Source of the DNA: Clostridia bacterium
GTDB taxonomy: Bacteria; Bacillota; Clostridia; Oscillospirales; CAG-272
NCBI GenBank assembly: GCA_017550315.1
Contig: JAFZPN010000008.1
Location: forward strand, 1 to 47,391
DNA: 47,391 nucleotides
Direction of reading: 5' to 3'
This document shows positions 7,945 to 15,757 of this stretch, piece after piece; positions within the stretch are counted from its first letter, which is position 1; each line of letters starts with the position of its first letter. The position numbers and the translations under genes are program-made. The notes below the pieces were generated by a model that saw nothing but the letters and a program-made list of their open reading frames with translations, was not told the DNA's origin and did not search any database.

Positions 7945-8024
7945 CGCGAAAAACCAGAATTCACAATTTATTTACACGAAAAAGTGAAACTTTACCGGCG
8001 ATTTCGCGTCTATATAGGATGAGG

Positions 8025-8107
8025 AAAGCGGGTGCACGACCGGATTCCGCGCGGGCTCCTCTCGGAAGGATTGGCTTTTTTGCAAGCGCGACCGGTGCAC
8101 CCGTTTT
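8025..8107 (+). ncRNA. Possible structured small RNA ending in a long-range terminator stem
   Basis: CGGGTGCAC (8029-8037) pairs perfectly with GTGCACCCG (8095-8103), closing a domain of about 75 nt. Inside it CGG/CCG and CGCGC/GCGCG pair again, and TCCT/AGGA can form an apical stem. A T5 tract follows at once (8103-8107). A weak promoter (TTTACC 7991-7996, 16 nt, TATAGG 8013-8018) sits in front. It does not match the SRP, T-box or purine riboswitch motifs that I know. It may equally be an elaborate terminator. Confidence 0.35.
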
Positions 8108-8120
8108 TCTCTGTTGTCCG

Positions 8121-8146
8121 GGGATGAGCATATCATCCTCTTTTTT
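8121..8146 (+). terminator. Second plus-strand terminator
   Basis: Hairpin GGATGA (8122-8127) / TCATCC (8133-8138) followed by TCTTTTTT. It lies directly behind the candidate RNA and faces the convergent esterase gene. No T tract serves the minus-strand gene. Confidence 0.65.
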
Positions 8147-8999
8147 ATTTCAGCCGCCTCTTTGCCTCCGCGAGGACGATCTCGGCGAACCATTTCTGCG
8201 TCCGGCCCGAGAGGTGATTTCCGTCGGGCGAGTAGATCCCGTTTACGAGCGGCTCGCCGGGATCGTAGAAGGGGCAGTCCCGCGGATCGACGACGGAGAC
8301 ACTTTCGTCCTCCTCGGCCAGCATCCTGAAGACCTCGTTGATCCTGCCAAGCGACCGGGGATCCTCGCCGATCATCGCGCTGCGCTCTTCCGAGCGGATG
8401 AGGTAGAGGTAGATCGGCAGCGGGCATCCGACGGCCTCGCGCCAGCCCGCAAAGAGCCGGTGATAGATGTCCGGCAGCACGTCAAGCTTCTCGACCGGAA
8501 CGCCCGTCTCCTCCTCGCCGCCGAGCCAGTGCAGCCCGAGGACGACCGGATCGAGACCGCGCGTCCGCAGATCGTTAAAGGCCCGGCGCAGCACGTCGCA
8601 GGACAGCGGGAAGAGTGAGATGTCCGCCGTGCCGTGGGGACCGGGGATCAGCCGCCGCGGCGCGTCCGGATACCACATGTATTTCTCCGTCACTCCCTGC
8701 GCCCCGATCGAGATGCGGATGAGGTACAGCGGGGGCAGATCCGGCTCCTCCTCCCACATCCGCGCGAGATAGGTCGGCATGCAGGCGGTCTCCTCGGCGT
8801 CCGCTCCGAGATTGGTGTCGAGCGAGGTGTAGCCGGCCCAGACGACCGGGGCGGGGGAGAAGGCTTGATTCGGGATGCGGGGTAAGCTGAGGACCCGGCA
8901 GAGCGGCGGGAATCCGCACTCGTCGGGCGGCAGCGGTACGCTGTGCGCGTGGGCGTTCGACTGGCCGAAAACAAGGACGACCGGCGCGATCTTGGACAT
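8145..8999 (-). CDS. SGNH-type carbohydrate esterase, sialate O-acetylesterase-like
   Basis: 284 residues. The N terminus MSKIAPVVLVFGQSNAHAHS carries the GQSN block with the nucleophilic serine; the C-terminal SPDGNHLSG contains the catalytic Asp and His; LHWLGGEEETG fits the glycine/asparagine region of the sialate O-acetylesterase-like clan. The enzyme should remove acetyl or similar esters from sugars. No signal peptide is seen, so it is probably cytosolic and acts on imported oligosaccharides. I start it at 8999, where GGAGG lies 6 nt upstream; the longer ATG at 9023 has none. It is a single gene, and its promoter is not obvious. A second, different SGNH esterase lies at 41774-42544, suggesting that acetylated glycans matter to this organism. 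Confidence 0.75.
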   Translation of the reverse strand: MSKIAPVVLVFGQSNAHAHSVPLPPDECGFPPLCRVLSLPRIPNQAFSPAPVVWAGYTSLDTNLGADAEETACMPTYLARMWEEEPDLPPLYLIRISIGAQGVTEKYMWYPDAPRRLIPGPHGTADISLFPLSCDVLRRAFNDLRTRGLDPVVLGLHWLGGEEETGVPVEKLDVLPDIYHRLFAGWREAVGCPLPIYLYLIRSEERSAMIGEDPRSLGRINEVFRMLAEEDESVSVVDPRDCPFYDPGEPLVNGIYSPDGNHLSGRTQKWFAEIVLAEAKRRLK

Positions 9000-9049
9000 G
9001 ATGACCTCCTGATGATGTGGCAATTGTTCTTTCGTTTTGCGGCGGGTGC

Positions 9050-9078
9050 TTGCTTTTCGCCGCCGGGGATGCTATAAT
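9050..9078 (+). promoter_or_regulatory. Promoter of the metallophosphoesterase gene
   Basis: TTGCTT (9050-9055), 17 nt, TATAAT (9073-9078) with extended TGC. Confidence 0.8.
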
Positions 9079-9113
9079 GAAGAAAACACACAGATACGGC
9101 AAGGAGGCACGCC

Positions 9114-9872
9114 ATGCGATTCGGCCTTTTCTCCGATCTACACGCGAATCTCCCCGGTCTGCCCGAACGCGGATACGGCGGACGCTCGATGGAGGATCTC
9201 GGGCGCGGACTTGCGCGGTTCCGGGAGGCGGGCGTCGATTTCGCCGTCTCGCTCGGGGACAACACCCAGCCGGCGCGGGATGCCCGGGAACAGGCGGCGC
9301 AGCTCGGCGACATGATCCGCCTCTGGAGCGGGTACGGCTTTCCCGTGCACGCGGTGTTCGGCAATCACGAGTTTCAGCAGCTCACGCTTGACGAGGTCCT
9401 CTCGGTATGGCAGACGGACCGTACTTATTACAGCTTTACGGTGGACGGGATCCGTTTCGTGATCCTCGACACGAACATCCGCCCGGACGGCGTGCACTAC
9501 GGCGCGGACAATTTCGACTGGCGCTTCGGCGTGATCGACGAGGCACAGGCTGCCTGGCTGCGTGATCTTCTCCGGACGCCCGCGCGGACCTTTGTCTTCA
9601 CGCACAACTGCCTCCGGTGGGAGACCGGCGACCCGCACGACGACTGGTTCCGGGTTTGCAACTGCCGCGAGATCTGCGATCTGCTCGCCGCGTCGGGGTG
9701 CGTGGAGGCGGTCTTCCAGGGCCACCACCACACCGCGCATGCCGACACGTGGAACGGCATCCGGTTCCTCAATATCCCGAGCCCCGAGCGGAGTCCTTCG
9801 TATGACGACGCGGACTTCCCGATCGTCGAGGTCACACCGGACGGCTTCATGGTGAACGGGACAGTATATTGA
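9114..9872 (+). CDS. Calcineurin-like metallophosphoesterase
   Basis: 252 residues containing all five metallophosphoesterase blocks: FSDLHAN (residues 5-11), SLGDNTQ, FGNHEFQ, VFTHNCL and GHHHTAH. These supply the Asp, His and Asn ligands of the dimetal centre. No signal peptide or membrane helix is present, so it should be a cytosolic phosphatase or phosphodiesterase. The substrate cannot be read from the sequence; relatives act on nucleotides, phospholipids or phosphosugars. The start at 9114 has AAGGAGG 7 nt upstream. It is monocistronic with its own promoter and runs toward the minus-strand gene at 9914. Confidence 0.85.
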   Translation: MRFGLFSDLHANLPGLPERGYGGRSMEDLGRGLARFREAGVDFAVSLGDNTQPARDAREQAAQLGDMIRLWSGYGFPVHAVFGNHEFQQLTLDEVLSVWQTDRTYYSFTVDGIRFVILDTNIRPDGVHYGADNFDWRFGVIDEAQAAWLRDLLRTPARTFVFTHNCLRWETGDPHDDWFRVCNCREICDLLAASGCVEAVFQGHHHTAHADTWNGIRFLNIPSPERSPSYDDADFPIVEVTPDGFMVNGTVY

Positions 9873-9874
9873 GC

Positions 9875-9904
9875 AAAAAAGAGGGGCCGCGTTGATGCAG
9901 CCCC
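9875..9904 (-). terminator. Terminator of the PLMP-like gene
   Basis: The minus-strand hairpin GGGGCTGC (9897-9904) / GCGGCCCC (9883-9890), with one mismatch, is followed by TCTTTTTT (9875-9882). It lies between convergent genes. Confidence 0.75.
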
Positions 9905-9913
9905 TGAACATGT

Positions 9914-10402
9914 TTATTCTTTGCCTGCGAGACCCAGGAGTTTATATAACATATTGGTGACCTCGCCCATCGGAATGCCCGGCGTACCGGCGGCCTTTTC
10001 AAGGACCGTCATGGCGTGCGCCTCGGGATTCAGATCGGCATAGATCTGGCGGTAGAATTCGAGAACCGAGCGGTTCGTGGTCTCTCTCGCTTCGACGACG
10101 GCGGCGATGGCCTGCGCCTTGTCCGGCACGGAGTTGTCGATCTTTTCGATGGCTTCGCGGATGTATGCCGGTTCCGCGCTCAGCTTTTCGATCTGGCCGA
10201 GCACGTATTCGATCGTCACGGTGGGATTTTCTGTCATGGGATCATCCTCCTCAAAATCATGGTCGGGAGGGGCGGCGAGACAGATGGTATCTCCGCCGAT
10301 AAAGCGGGCCCTCCCTTTCTTGACAAGTCCCTTCGCCCTTTTTGGGTGGGTCGGTTCATATTGTTTTCCTGAGTCATCGACGACTTGGATGCGTTTCATC
10401 AT
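9914..10402 (-). CDS. Small protein of unknown function with an IscB PLMP-like N terminus
   Basis: 162 residues. The first 45 (MKRIQVVDDSGKQYEPTHP, KRAKGLVKKGRAR, FIGGDTICLA) resemble the PLMP domain that opens IscB nucleases, whose core is a VFV-strand, a PLMPxHPARARxLLKKGxA motif, then a strand. Here the order THPKRAKGLVKKGRARF is kept, but PLM is replaced by QYE. No RuvC or HNH motif follows. Instead residues 55-162 are an acidic, mostly helical region (VTIEYVLGQIEKL, IREAIEKIDNS, LYKLLGLAG). Similar stand-alone proteins occur in Clostridia as I recall, without known role. The first ATG at 10402 is preferred, with GAGGT 8 nt upstream. Strong promoter and terminator; monocistronic. Confidence 0.65.
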   Translation of the reverse strand: MMKRIQVVDDSGKQYEPTHPKRAKGLVKKGRARFIGGDTICLAAPPDHDFEEDDPMTENPTVTIEYVLGQIEKLSAEPAYIREAIEKIDNSVPDKAQAIAAVVEARETTNRSVLEFYRQIYADLNPEAHAMTVLEKAAGTPGIPMGEVTNMLYKLLGLAGKE

Positions 10403-10481
10403 GGAATGCGACCTCGTATCCGGTGTCAGCGATGGGGTGACGCTGTTTTGTTCGATGGGTGCCGTCCCCTGTCACGAATCC

Positions 10482-10510
10482 AGTATAGCATAGTTATTCC
10501 GTATTGTCAA
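10482..10510 (-). promoter_or_regulatory. Promoter of the PLMP-like gene
   Basis: The minus strand reads TTGACA (10505-10510), 17 nt, TATACT (10482-10487) with extended TGC. The leader is about 75 nt. No matching plus-strand promoter is evident for the divergent GNAT gene. Confidence 0.85.
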
Positions 10511-10550
10511 GAGTGAAATCGCCGCGGCGCGGCAGAACGGGAGGGAGAAG

Positions 10551-11351
10551 ATGCAGCTTACGCACAGCGACGCCGTCCGGTGGATGGAGCAGGATCCCGG
10601 ACGCTGGCTCTATGTCCTGCTCGACCTTGCCCATCCGCTCCGGCAGAAGGGCGTGTCGGTCTATGCCCCGGATCCGGAAGACCTCGCACATGAATGCGCC
10701 GTCGTCACGGACTATGCCGAGGGAGTGACCGTGCGGTTTTACGGCCGATCCATGGGCCTTCTCGACGAAGCGCTGTCCGATCCGGCGGTCCGGATGGGGA
10801 CGCGGCTCTGTTTCTGCGGCGGCGTCCCGGTGGGATTTTCCGGGAAGCTGACAGCGGGCGGCCATCGCTTCCGCGCGGATTCCGTGGGCCGCTCCCTCGA
10901 CCGCTTCGGTCTCTACGCCTTTCAGGAGGAGCATCGGAGAGTCTCCCCGCCCGACGGCTGGCACATCCGGGAGGCAGACCCGGCGGATTTTGAAGAGCTG
11001 ACCGCGCTCGAGCGGACGGACTGGGGCTCGTTCCCCGACGAGATCGGCGAATTCGGCGTGCATGACCGGCTCTGGCTCGCGTGCGCGGCAGACGGTATCC
11101 TCGGCGGGTATCTCTGGGCGACGGAAGCCGGGCGGGCGTATTACGACATCGTCAACGTCTTCGTGCGGCGGGATCTGCGCGGGATCGGCCTCGGGAAAGC
11201 GCTTGTCAGCCGGTACGCGGCGGAGGCGATGCTCCGGGGACGGCGCGCATACTATGGATACGCCGTGACGCGGGAATCCGCCGCCCTCGCCCGATCCCTC
11301 GGCTTCCGGGAGATCTACCCGGAGACGGTCTCCTATTTCGCCGTCACCTGA
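10551..11351 (+). CDS. GNAT-family N-acetyltransferase with an extra N-terminal domain
   Basis: 266 residues. The C-terminal half (about 137-266) is a GNAT fold: WHIREADPADFEEL opens it, YYDIVNVFVRRDLRGIGLGKALVSRY is motif A with the acetyl-CoA loop RRDLRGIGLG, and SAALARSLGFREIYPE is motif B. Residues 1-130 look like a second, degenerate acetyltransferase-type domain (RLCFCGGVPVGFSGKL), as in two-domain GNATs. It should acetylate an amine from acetyl-CoA, substrate unknown. The start at 10551 follows GGGAGGGAGAAG. It is followed by a terminator and is monocistronic; no convincing promoter lies between it and the divergent gene. Confidence 0.82.
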   Translation: MQLTHSDAVRWMEQDPGRWLYVLLDLAHPLRQKGVSVYAPDPEDLAHECAVVTDYAEGVTVRFYGRSMGLLDEALSDPAVRMGTRLCFCGGVPVGFSGKLTAGGHRFRADSVGRSLDRFGLYAFQEEHRRVSPPDGWHIREADPADFEELTALERTDWGSFPDEIGEFGVHDRLWLACAADGILGGYLWATEAGRAYYDIVNVFVRRDLRGIGLGKALVSRYAAEAMLRGRRAYYGYAVTRESAALARSLGFREIYPETVSYFAVT

Positions 11352-11384
11352 GCGGACAGAGGAACGGAATTCTCGGATATTCTG

Positions 11385-11408
11385 ACGGGGAGGGAACTCC
11401 CCGTTTTT
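11385..11408 (+). terminator. Terminator of the GNAT gene
   Basis: Hairpin ACGGGGAG (11385-11392) / CTCCCCGT (11397-11404) with loop GGAA, running into TTTTT. Confidence 0.9.
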
Positions 11409-11435
11409 CCTGTCCGGAAATTTGTGCCGAAAGTC

Positions 11436-11464
11436 TTGTCATCCGCCGCGCGCTCTGATATAAT
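11436..11464 (+). promoter_or_regulatory. Promoter of the rpe-araM operon
   Basis: TTGTCA (11436-11441), 17 nt, TATAAT (11459-11464). Confidence 0.8.
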
Positions 11465-11496
11465 AAAGCCAGTCAATCAAAACCGCGGAGGGTGAC

Positions 11497-12165
11497 ATGC
11501 TTCCTCCTCTTCTCTCGCCCTCGATGATGTGCGTCGACTACGCGCGCTTCGGGGAAACGCTCGCACTCTTTGCCGATCTGGGCGTCGAATACCTCCACGT
11601 TGACGTCATGGACGGCTTATTTGTCAAGAATTACACCCTCGGCACCGATTTCTGCCGCCAGCTGCGCCGCATGTCCTCCATCCCGCTCGACATCCATCTG
11701 ATGATCACCGAGCCCGAGTGGAAGATCGCGTGGTTCGACGTGCAGCCGGGGGAATTCGTCTCCGTGCACGCGGAAGCCACCGATCATCTTGAGCGCGCGC
11801 TCGCCGCGATCCGTCAGATGGGCGGTCGTCCGATGGCCGCGCTCAACCCCGCGACGCCGCTCTGCGTACTCGATTACGTCCTCGACGACATCGACGCGGT
11901 CCTGCTCATGACGGTCAATCCCGGCTTCGCGGGTCAGAAGCTCATCCCGGCGACGCTCGGAAAGATCGCGGACTGCCGCCGGTATCTCGACGAGCGCGGC
12001 TATCCCGACATCCGCATCGAGGTCGACGGAAACGTCAGCTTTGAGAACGCCGTGAAGATGCGCGAGGCGGGGGCGGATCTCTTCGTCTGCGGGTCCTCGT
12101 CGATCTTCTGCGGGGACGATCTCCGGGGGAACATCCGGAAGCTCCGGGAGGGCTTTGCCGTATGA
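11497..12165 (+). CDS. rpe: Ribulose-phosphate 3-epimerase-family protein
   Basis: 222 residues, the usual size of this TIM-barrel enzyme, which interconverts ribulose 5-phosphate and xylulose 5-phosphate. Metal-site and catalytic motifs are visible: SPSMMCVDY at the N terminus, LHVDVMDGLFV (His and Asp), PLDIHLMI (His), LMTVNPGFAGQK, and EVDGNVSFENA, where the common VDGGI reads VDGNV. The phosphate site is near VCGSSSIF. The start at 11497 has GGAGGGTGAC upstream. It overlaps araM by 4 nt (ATGA), so translation is coupled. The variant VDGNV and the partner gene leave room for a related epimerase substrate such as allulose or another ketopentose/ketohexose phosphate. Confidence 0.85.
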   Translation: MLPPLLSPSMMCVDYARFGETLALFADLGVEYLHVDVMDGLFVKNYTLGTDFCRQLRRMSSIPLDIHLMITEPEWKIAWFDVQPGEFVSVHAEATDHLERALAAIRQMGGRPMAALNPATPLCVLDYVLDDIDAVLLMTVNPGFAGQKLIPATLGKIADCRRYLDERGYPDIRIEVDGNVSFENAVKMREAGADLFVCGSSSIFCGDDLRGNIRKLREGFAV

Positions 12166-13484
12166 AAACCGATCTTCGATCCCTGATGGCGGAGGACGGC
12201 TTCGTCTGTCCGTCGTGCGGAAAACGGCATTTCGGCGGCCTCTCCGACTGCCTCATCGAGCGAGGGGCGATGGAAAGACTGCCGTCCCTGCTCGAAAAGT
12301 ACCATGCCCATAAGCCCTTTATCCTCTGCGACCGGCATACATACAGATCTGCCGGGGAGCGCACCGCGGGGATCCTCTCCTCCGCCGGGATCGCGCATAC
12401 CGTGCACATCGTGGAGCGCGAAAAGCCCGCACCGGACGAGCACATCGTCGGAGAGGCGCTGATGTTCTGCCCGCCGGAGGCCAACTGCGTGATCGCGGTG
12501 GGAAGCGGCGTTCTGAACGATACGGGCAAGATCCTCTCCCGCGCGAAGAGGATCCCCGATTTCATCGTCGCGACCGCCCCCTCGATGGACGGATTCGCCT
12601 CCGGGACCTCCTCGATGGAGCGCGGCGGTTTAAAAATCTCCCTGCCGTCGAAGTGTCCCGACGCGGTCATCGCCGATCCGGACATCCTCGCGGCTGCGCC
12701 CGTGCACATGATCCGATCGGGCATCGGGGATATGGTGGCCAAGTACGTCAGTATCGCCGAGTGGCGGATCGCCGCGCTTCTCGTGGGGGATCCGTTCTGC
12801 GAGACCGTGGCCGAAATCGTAAACGACGCGCTCGATACCTGCGTGAAGGCGGCTCCTCTGGCCGTGCAGGGCGATCCCGACGCGGCGGCTTCGGTGATGG
12901 AGGGGCTCGTCGTCTCGGGCCTTGCGATGAATTATGCCGGGATCTCTCGGCCCGCCTCCGGGATGGAGCACTACATCTCGCACATCCTCGACATGCGCGC
13001 GCTTGCCTTCGGAACGCCCGCCGATCTGCACGGCATCCAGTGCGGCATCGCGACGCTCGTGACGGTCCGCACCTATGAAAAACTGGCCATGGTCCGCCCG
13101 GATTGCGAAAAAGCTCTCGCCGCCGTCCGCGCATTCGATCCCGACGCATGGAATGCGCACCTGCGTGAACGCCTCGGGGCCGGGGCGGAGGCCATGATCG
13201 CGGGGGAGCGCCGGGAAGGGAAGTACGATCCCGCGAAACACGCCGCGCGGCTTGAAAAGATCCTCGCGCACTGGGACAGGATCCTCGCGATCATCGGGAG
13301 CCTTCCGCCATCGGAAAAACTTGAGGGATTTCTCCGCGCGATCGGGCATCCGACGTCGTTTTCGGAGATCGGCGTATCGGAGGAGGACGCGCGCGAGGCG
13401 TTCCGGATGGCGAAGGATATCCGGGACAAATACGTTCTCGGGCGGCTGTTATGGGACCTCGGGCTGCTCGATCAAATCCACTGA
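12162..13484 (+). CDS. araM: sn-glycerol-1-phosphate dehydrogenase family (AraM/EgsA-like)
   Basis: 440 residues, slightly longer than Bacillus AraM. The Rossmann half shows ILCDRHTY, AVGSGVLNDTGKI (the NAD(P)-binding GSG-x2-D) and TAPSMDGFASGTSSM, a signature of this family. The metal ligands fit GDMVAKY (Asp), GMEHYISH (His) and DLHGIQCG (His). An N-terminal extension carries VCPSCGKRHFGG, a lone CxxC. Known members reduce dihydroxyacetone phosphate to glycerol 1-phosphate, the Bacillus enzyme being nickel-dependent. The start overlaps the rpe stop (ATGA). Pairing with an epimerase resembles pentose clusters such as ara operons that contain araM, so a sugar-phosphate role is possible. A bidirectional terminator follows. 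Confidence 0.82.
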   Translation: MKTDLRSLMAEDGFVCPSCGKRHFGGLSDCLIERGAMERLPSLLEKYHAHKPFILCDRHTYRSAGERTAGILSSAGIAHTVHIVEREKPAPDEHIVGEALMFCPPEANCVIAVGSGVLNDTGKILSRAKRIPDFIVATAPSMDGFASGTSSMERGGLKISLPSKCPDAVIADPDILAAAPVHMIRSGIGDMVAKYVSIAEWRIAALLVGDPFCETVAEIVNDALDTCVKAAPLAVQGDPDAAASVMEGLVVSGLAMNYAGISRPASGMEHYISHILDMRALAFGTPADLHGIQCGIATLVTVRTYEKLAMVRPDCEKALAAVRAFDPDAWNAHLRERLGAGAEAMIAGERREGKYDPAKHAARLEKILAHWDRILAIIGSLPPSEKLEGFLRAIGHPTSFSEIGVSEEDAREAFRMAKDIRDKYVLGRLLWDLGLLDQIH

Positions 13485-13492
13485 TGAGCATA

Positions 13493-13530
13493 ACAAAAGG
13501 ACTGTCGGAAAAACGACAGTCCTTGTTTTG
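13493..13530. terminator. Bidirectional terminator between convergent genes
   Basis: Perfect hairpin AAGGACTGTCG (13497-13507) / CGACAGTCCTT (13514-13524), with TTGTTTTG on the plus side and TTGTTATG on the minus side. It serves araM and, with a weaker tail, the minus-strand gene ending at 13535. Confidence 0.75.
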
Positions 13531-13534
13531 ATGC

Positions 13535-15730
13535 TCAGAACGCGACATTGACCTTGACCGGCGTCCCGTCGCTCGGGTAGGTGAAGTACGACGTCTCACT
13601 GTCCGGCTCATACTCGAAAGGCAGATCGCGGACTTCGCCGCCCGTCGTGACCTTCACGGATTTCGGCGGACGCTTGGTCCAGATCCGCGCCGCGACCGTC
13701 ATTTCGGACGGGCTCCGCGACACGAATTTGAGACTTCTCTGGCTCACGGCGATCTTCTCCGCGCGCCCGGAGAGGGCGATGAGGAACGCCTCCTCCGATT
13801 TGTCGATCATTGCGGTGTCGTACCAAAGGCCGACGGAATCGGGCGTGAGCTCCGGATCCTCCACCACGGCGAGCGCGTCGTCGAAGAGGTCAATGTAGGT
13901 CCCGCGCAGCACGTCCGGGGTCTCGTCTCCCTCGTCCATGCGCGCCGTCACGGCATACGCGCCGCGGTGCAGGATGAGCGAGGAGGACGCCGTCTTCCCG
14001 AGCAGGGCGAGCATGGCGTCGCGGTAGGCGTCGGATGCCTCGGCATTTTCCGCAAGCCGCGCGGGTGACTCGCACCGGAGGATCACCCGGCCGTCTCCGA
14101 CCTCGTAGGTGCCCGCCGCGGGTTTTTTCCCGAGACCGAGCGACTGCATGAGGTGTTCGGTCGGCGTCTCGTAGTGATTCTCGCCGCTGTTCCACCATTC
14201 GCGGACCTTGTGGAAGGGATCACGCCCGTCGCCGATATAGACGAGCGTGCCGCCGTTCTTGACCCATCCCGCGAGCCCTTCGTGGATGTCCGGGGAGGCG
14301 GGCTTCATGTACTCATAGGAGAGAACGAGGGTCTTGTACGGATCGAGGTAGGCGGGGAAGCGGCGGATGTTGTCGAGCTGGATCGGACGCGCCGCGATGC
14401 CCGCCTTTACGAGCGGCAGGGTCAGACCGTAGAAGGGCGAGAATTCGAGCGCGCCGTTCGCGGAGCCGGAATCGATGCTTTTGTAATTCTCCTCACCCGG
14501 ATAGATGCGCTGGAACATGGCGGAATCCGCGATGGCGACGGCCACCTCGGTGTTGTCCCCTTCCCAGCGGATGTCCGTCTGATCCTTCATGTCGCGCAGG
14601 GCGTGCATGACGGCGAGCAGGTTCGTCTTGTATGCCGGCGGGATGATCGTCGCGGTGTCGTTCTGCGGGCGGAAATCCTCGCGGCGTCCGCCCTTGTCGA
14701 TGAATGCACGGAATTCGGCGCGCGCGGCTTTCATCGCTTCCTCGGTCGGCTGATGGCGTCCCTTCATGACCCGGCGCGGCCACGGGGAGACCTCGTAGTC
14801 CGCGATCTCCGGATGGAAGAGCGAGGCGACGACGGTGCGGTAGTAATTCGCGCGGTAATCCTCCCAGGTGTGGCGCGGGTTGTCCTCGATCGGATCGGCG
14901 AGATACCACATCCGCCGTCCGGTCCCGCGCACCAGTTCCTGCATGACGCCGTATTCGAGGAACGCCGTCTCAAAGGTCCGTTCCTTCCGCACGCCGCGGA
15001 AATAGTTCGGCTCGCGGGAGGTCCCGGTCCAGATCTGCGCGATGTATCCGTCCACCGTGGGCAGATCGATCAGCGCGCTTTCCGGGGAGACGATTTTCCA
15101 CTGGGAGTAGTTGATGAGGGAATGCGTCGGGACATAGAAGCGGAGCAGCCGCCCGTACTTCACCATCGCGTATTCCTTCAGTTCCGAGCAGAGCCGGTCG
15201 AGGGTGCGGGTGTAGAGATACTGCTTCAGCTTGGAGGCCCGGTACTGCGCGTCGCACGAGGACTGCGGATCGATCCAGTCTTCTTTGTAGTAGATCTTCC
15301 ACTCGCGCTTGAACGCCTCGGAATACCCGGTCTCGACCCAGAATTCCGGCTCCTCGAGGTGGATCGCCTCCACGCCGCAGTCGACCGCCTCCTTCAGGCC
15401 TTCCGCGAGATAATGCGCGAAGGAATTGGAGGGGACCATGTATGGGACGTCCGGACCGTGGGCGCGCTCGGAGCCGTCGCGGTTTCTTTGTCCCTCGTCG
15501 CGGTGATTGATCCCGTCGAAGCGCCCGAACAGATAGTCCTGATAGCCGCCCCACGACACGCCGGTCATGAGGTGGATGACATATCCGGCGCGCTTCCATT
15601 TCTGCACGCGCTTTTTGAGGTCATGGAATCCGTAGACCATGACAAAATCGGACTGGACGTCGAAGACGGGCTCGAAATCGCCGCTCTCCTGCACGCCCGT
15701 GCGCTCTTCGTTTCTCGGGTACTCTCTCAT
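13535..15730 (-). CDS. Glycoside-hydrolase-like protein of unknown specificity (TIM barrel plus GH42-like amidotransferase-fold domain)
   Basis: 731 residues, no signal peptide. Residues 25-370 read like a TIM barrel that handles sugars (YVIHLMTGVSWGGYQDYLFG, AIHLEEPEFW with adjacent glutamates, VDGYIAQIWTG, RMWYLADPIEDN). Residues 395-520 resemble the Rossmann-like trimerisation domain of GH42 beta-galactosidases (RPIQLDNIRRFPAYLDPYKTLVLS, WVKNGGTLVYIGDG), and the last 200 form a beta-sandwich-like tail. The order matches GH42-related proteins, but I cannot place it in a named family or prove activity. The glutamate pair in HLEEPEF is the best catalytic candidate. The start at 15730 has AAGGAG 8 nt upstream. 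It is third in an operon behind the C26 amidohydrolase and ThiI, with a 27-nt gap to thiI. Confidence 0.6.
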   Translation of the reverse strand: MREYPRNEERTGVQESGDFEPVFDVQSDFVMVYGFHDLKKRVQKWKRAGYVIHLMTGVSWGGYQDYLFGRFDGINHRDEGQRNRDGSERAHGPDVPYMVPSNSFAHYLAEGLKEAVDCGVEAIHLEEPEFWVETGYSEAFKREWKIYYKEDWIDPQSSCDAQYRASKLKQYLYTRTLDRLCSELKEYAMVKYGRLLRFYVPTHSLINYSQWKIVSPESALIDLPTVDGYIAQIWTGTSREPNYFRGVRKERTFETAFLEYGVMQELVRGTGRRMWYLADPIEDNPRHTWEDYRANYYRTVVASLFHPEIADYEVSPWPRRVMKGRHQPTEEAMKAARAEFRAFIDKGGRREDFRPQNDTATIIPPAYKTNLLAVMHALRDMKDQTDIRWEGDNTEVAVAIADSAMFQRIYPGEENYKSIDSGSANGALEFSPFYGLTLPLVKAGIAARPIQLDNIRRFPAYLDPYKTLVLSYEYMKPASPDIHEGLAGWVKNGGTLVYIGDGRDPFHKVREWWNSGENHYETPTEHLMQSLGLGKKPAAGTYEVGDGRVILRCESPARLAENAEASDAYRDAMLALLGKTASSSLILHRGAYAVTARMDEGDETPDVLRGTYIDLFDDALAVVEDPELTPDSVGLWYDTAMIDKSEEAFLIALSGRAEKIAVSQRSLKFVSRSPSEMTVAARIWTKRPPKSVKVTTGGEVRDLPFEYEPDSETSYFTYPSDGTPVKVNVAF

Positions 15731-15757
15731 GGGAAAACTCCTTTCATGATGAGGGGT

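Noticed and set aside
8029..8107. SRP RNA, T-box or riboswitch identity for the structured element
   Set aside because: The SRP apical motif (GGAAGGAAGCAGCC-like) is absent, no T-box sequence is present, and no plus-strand gene follows to be controlled.
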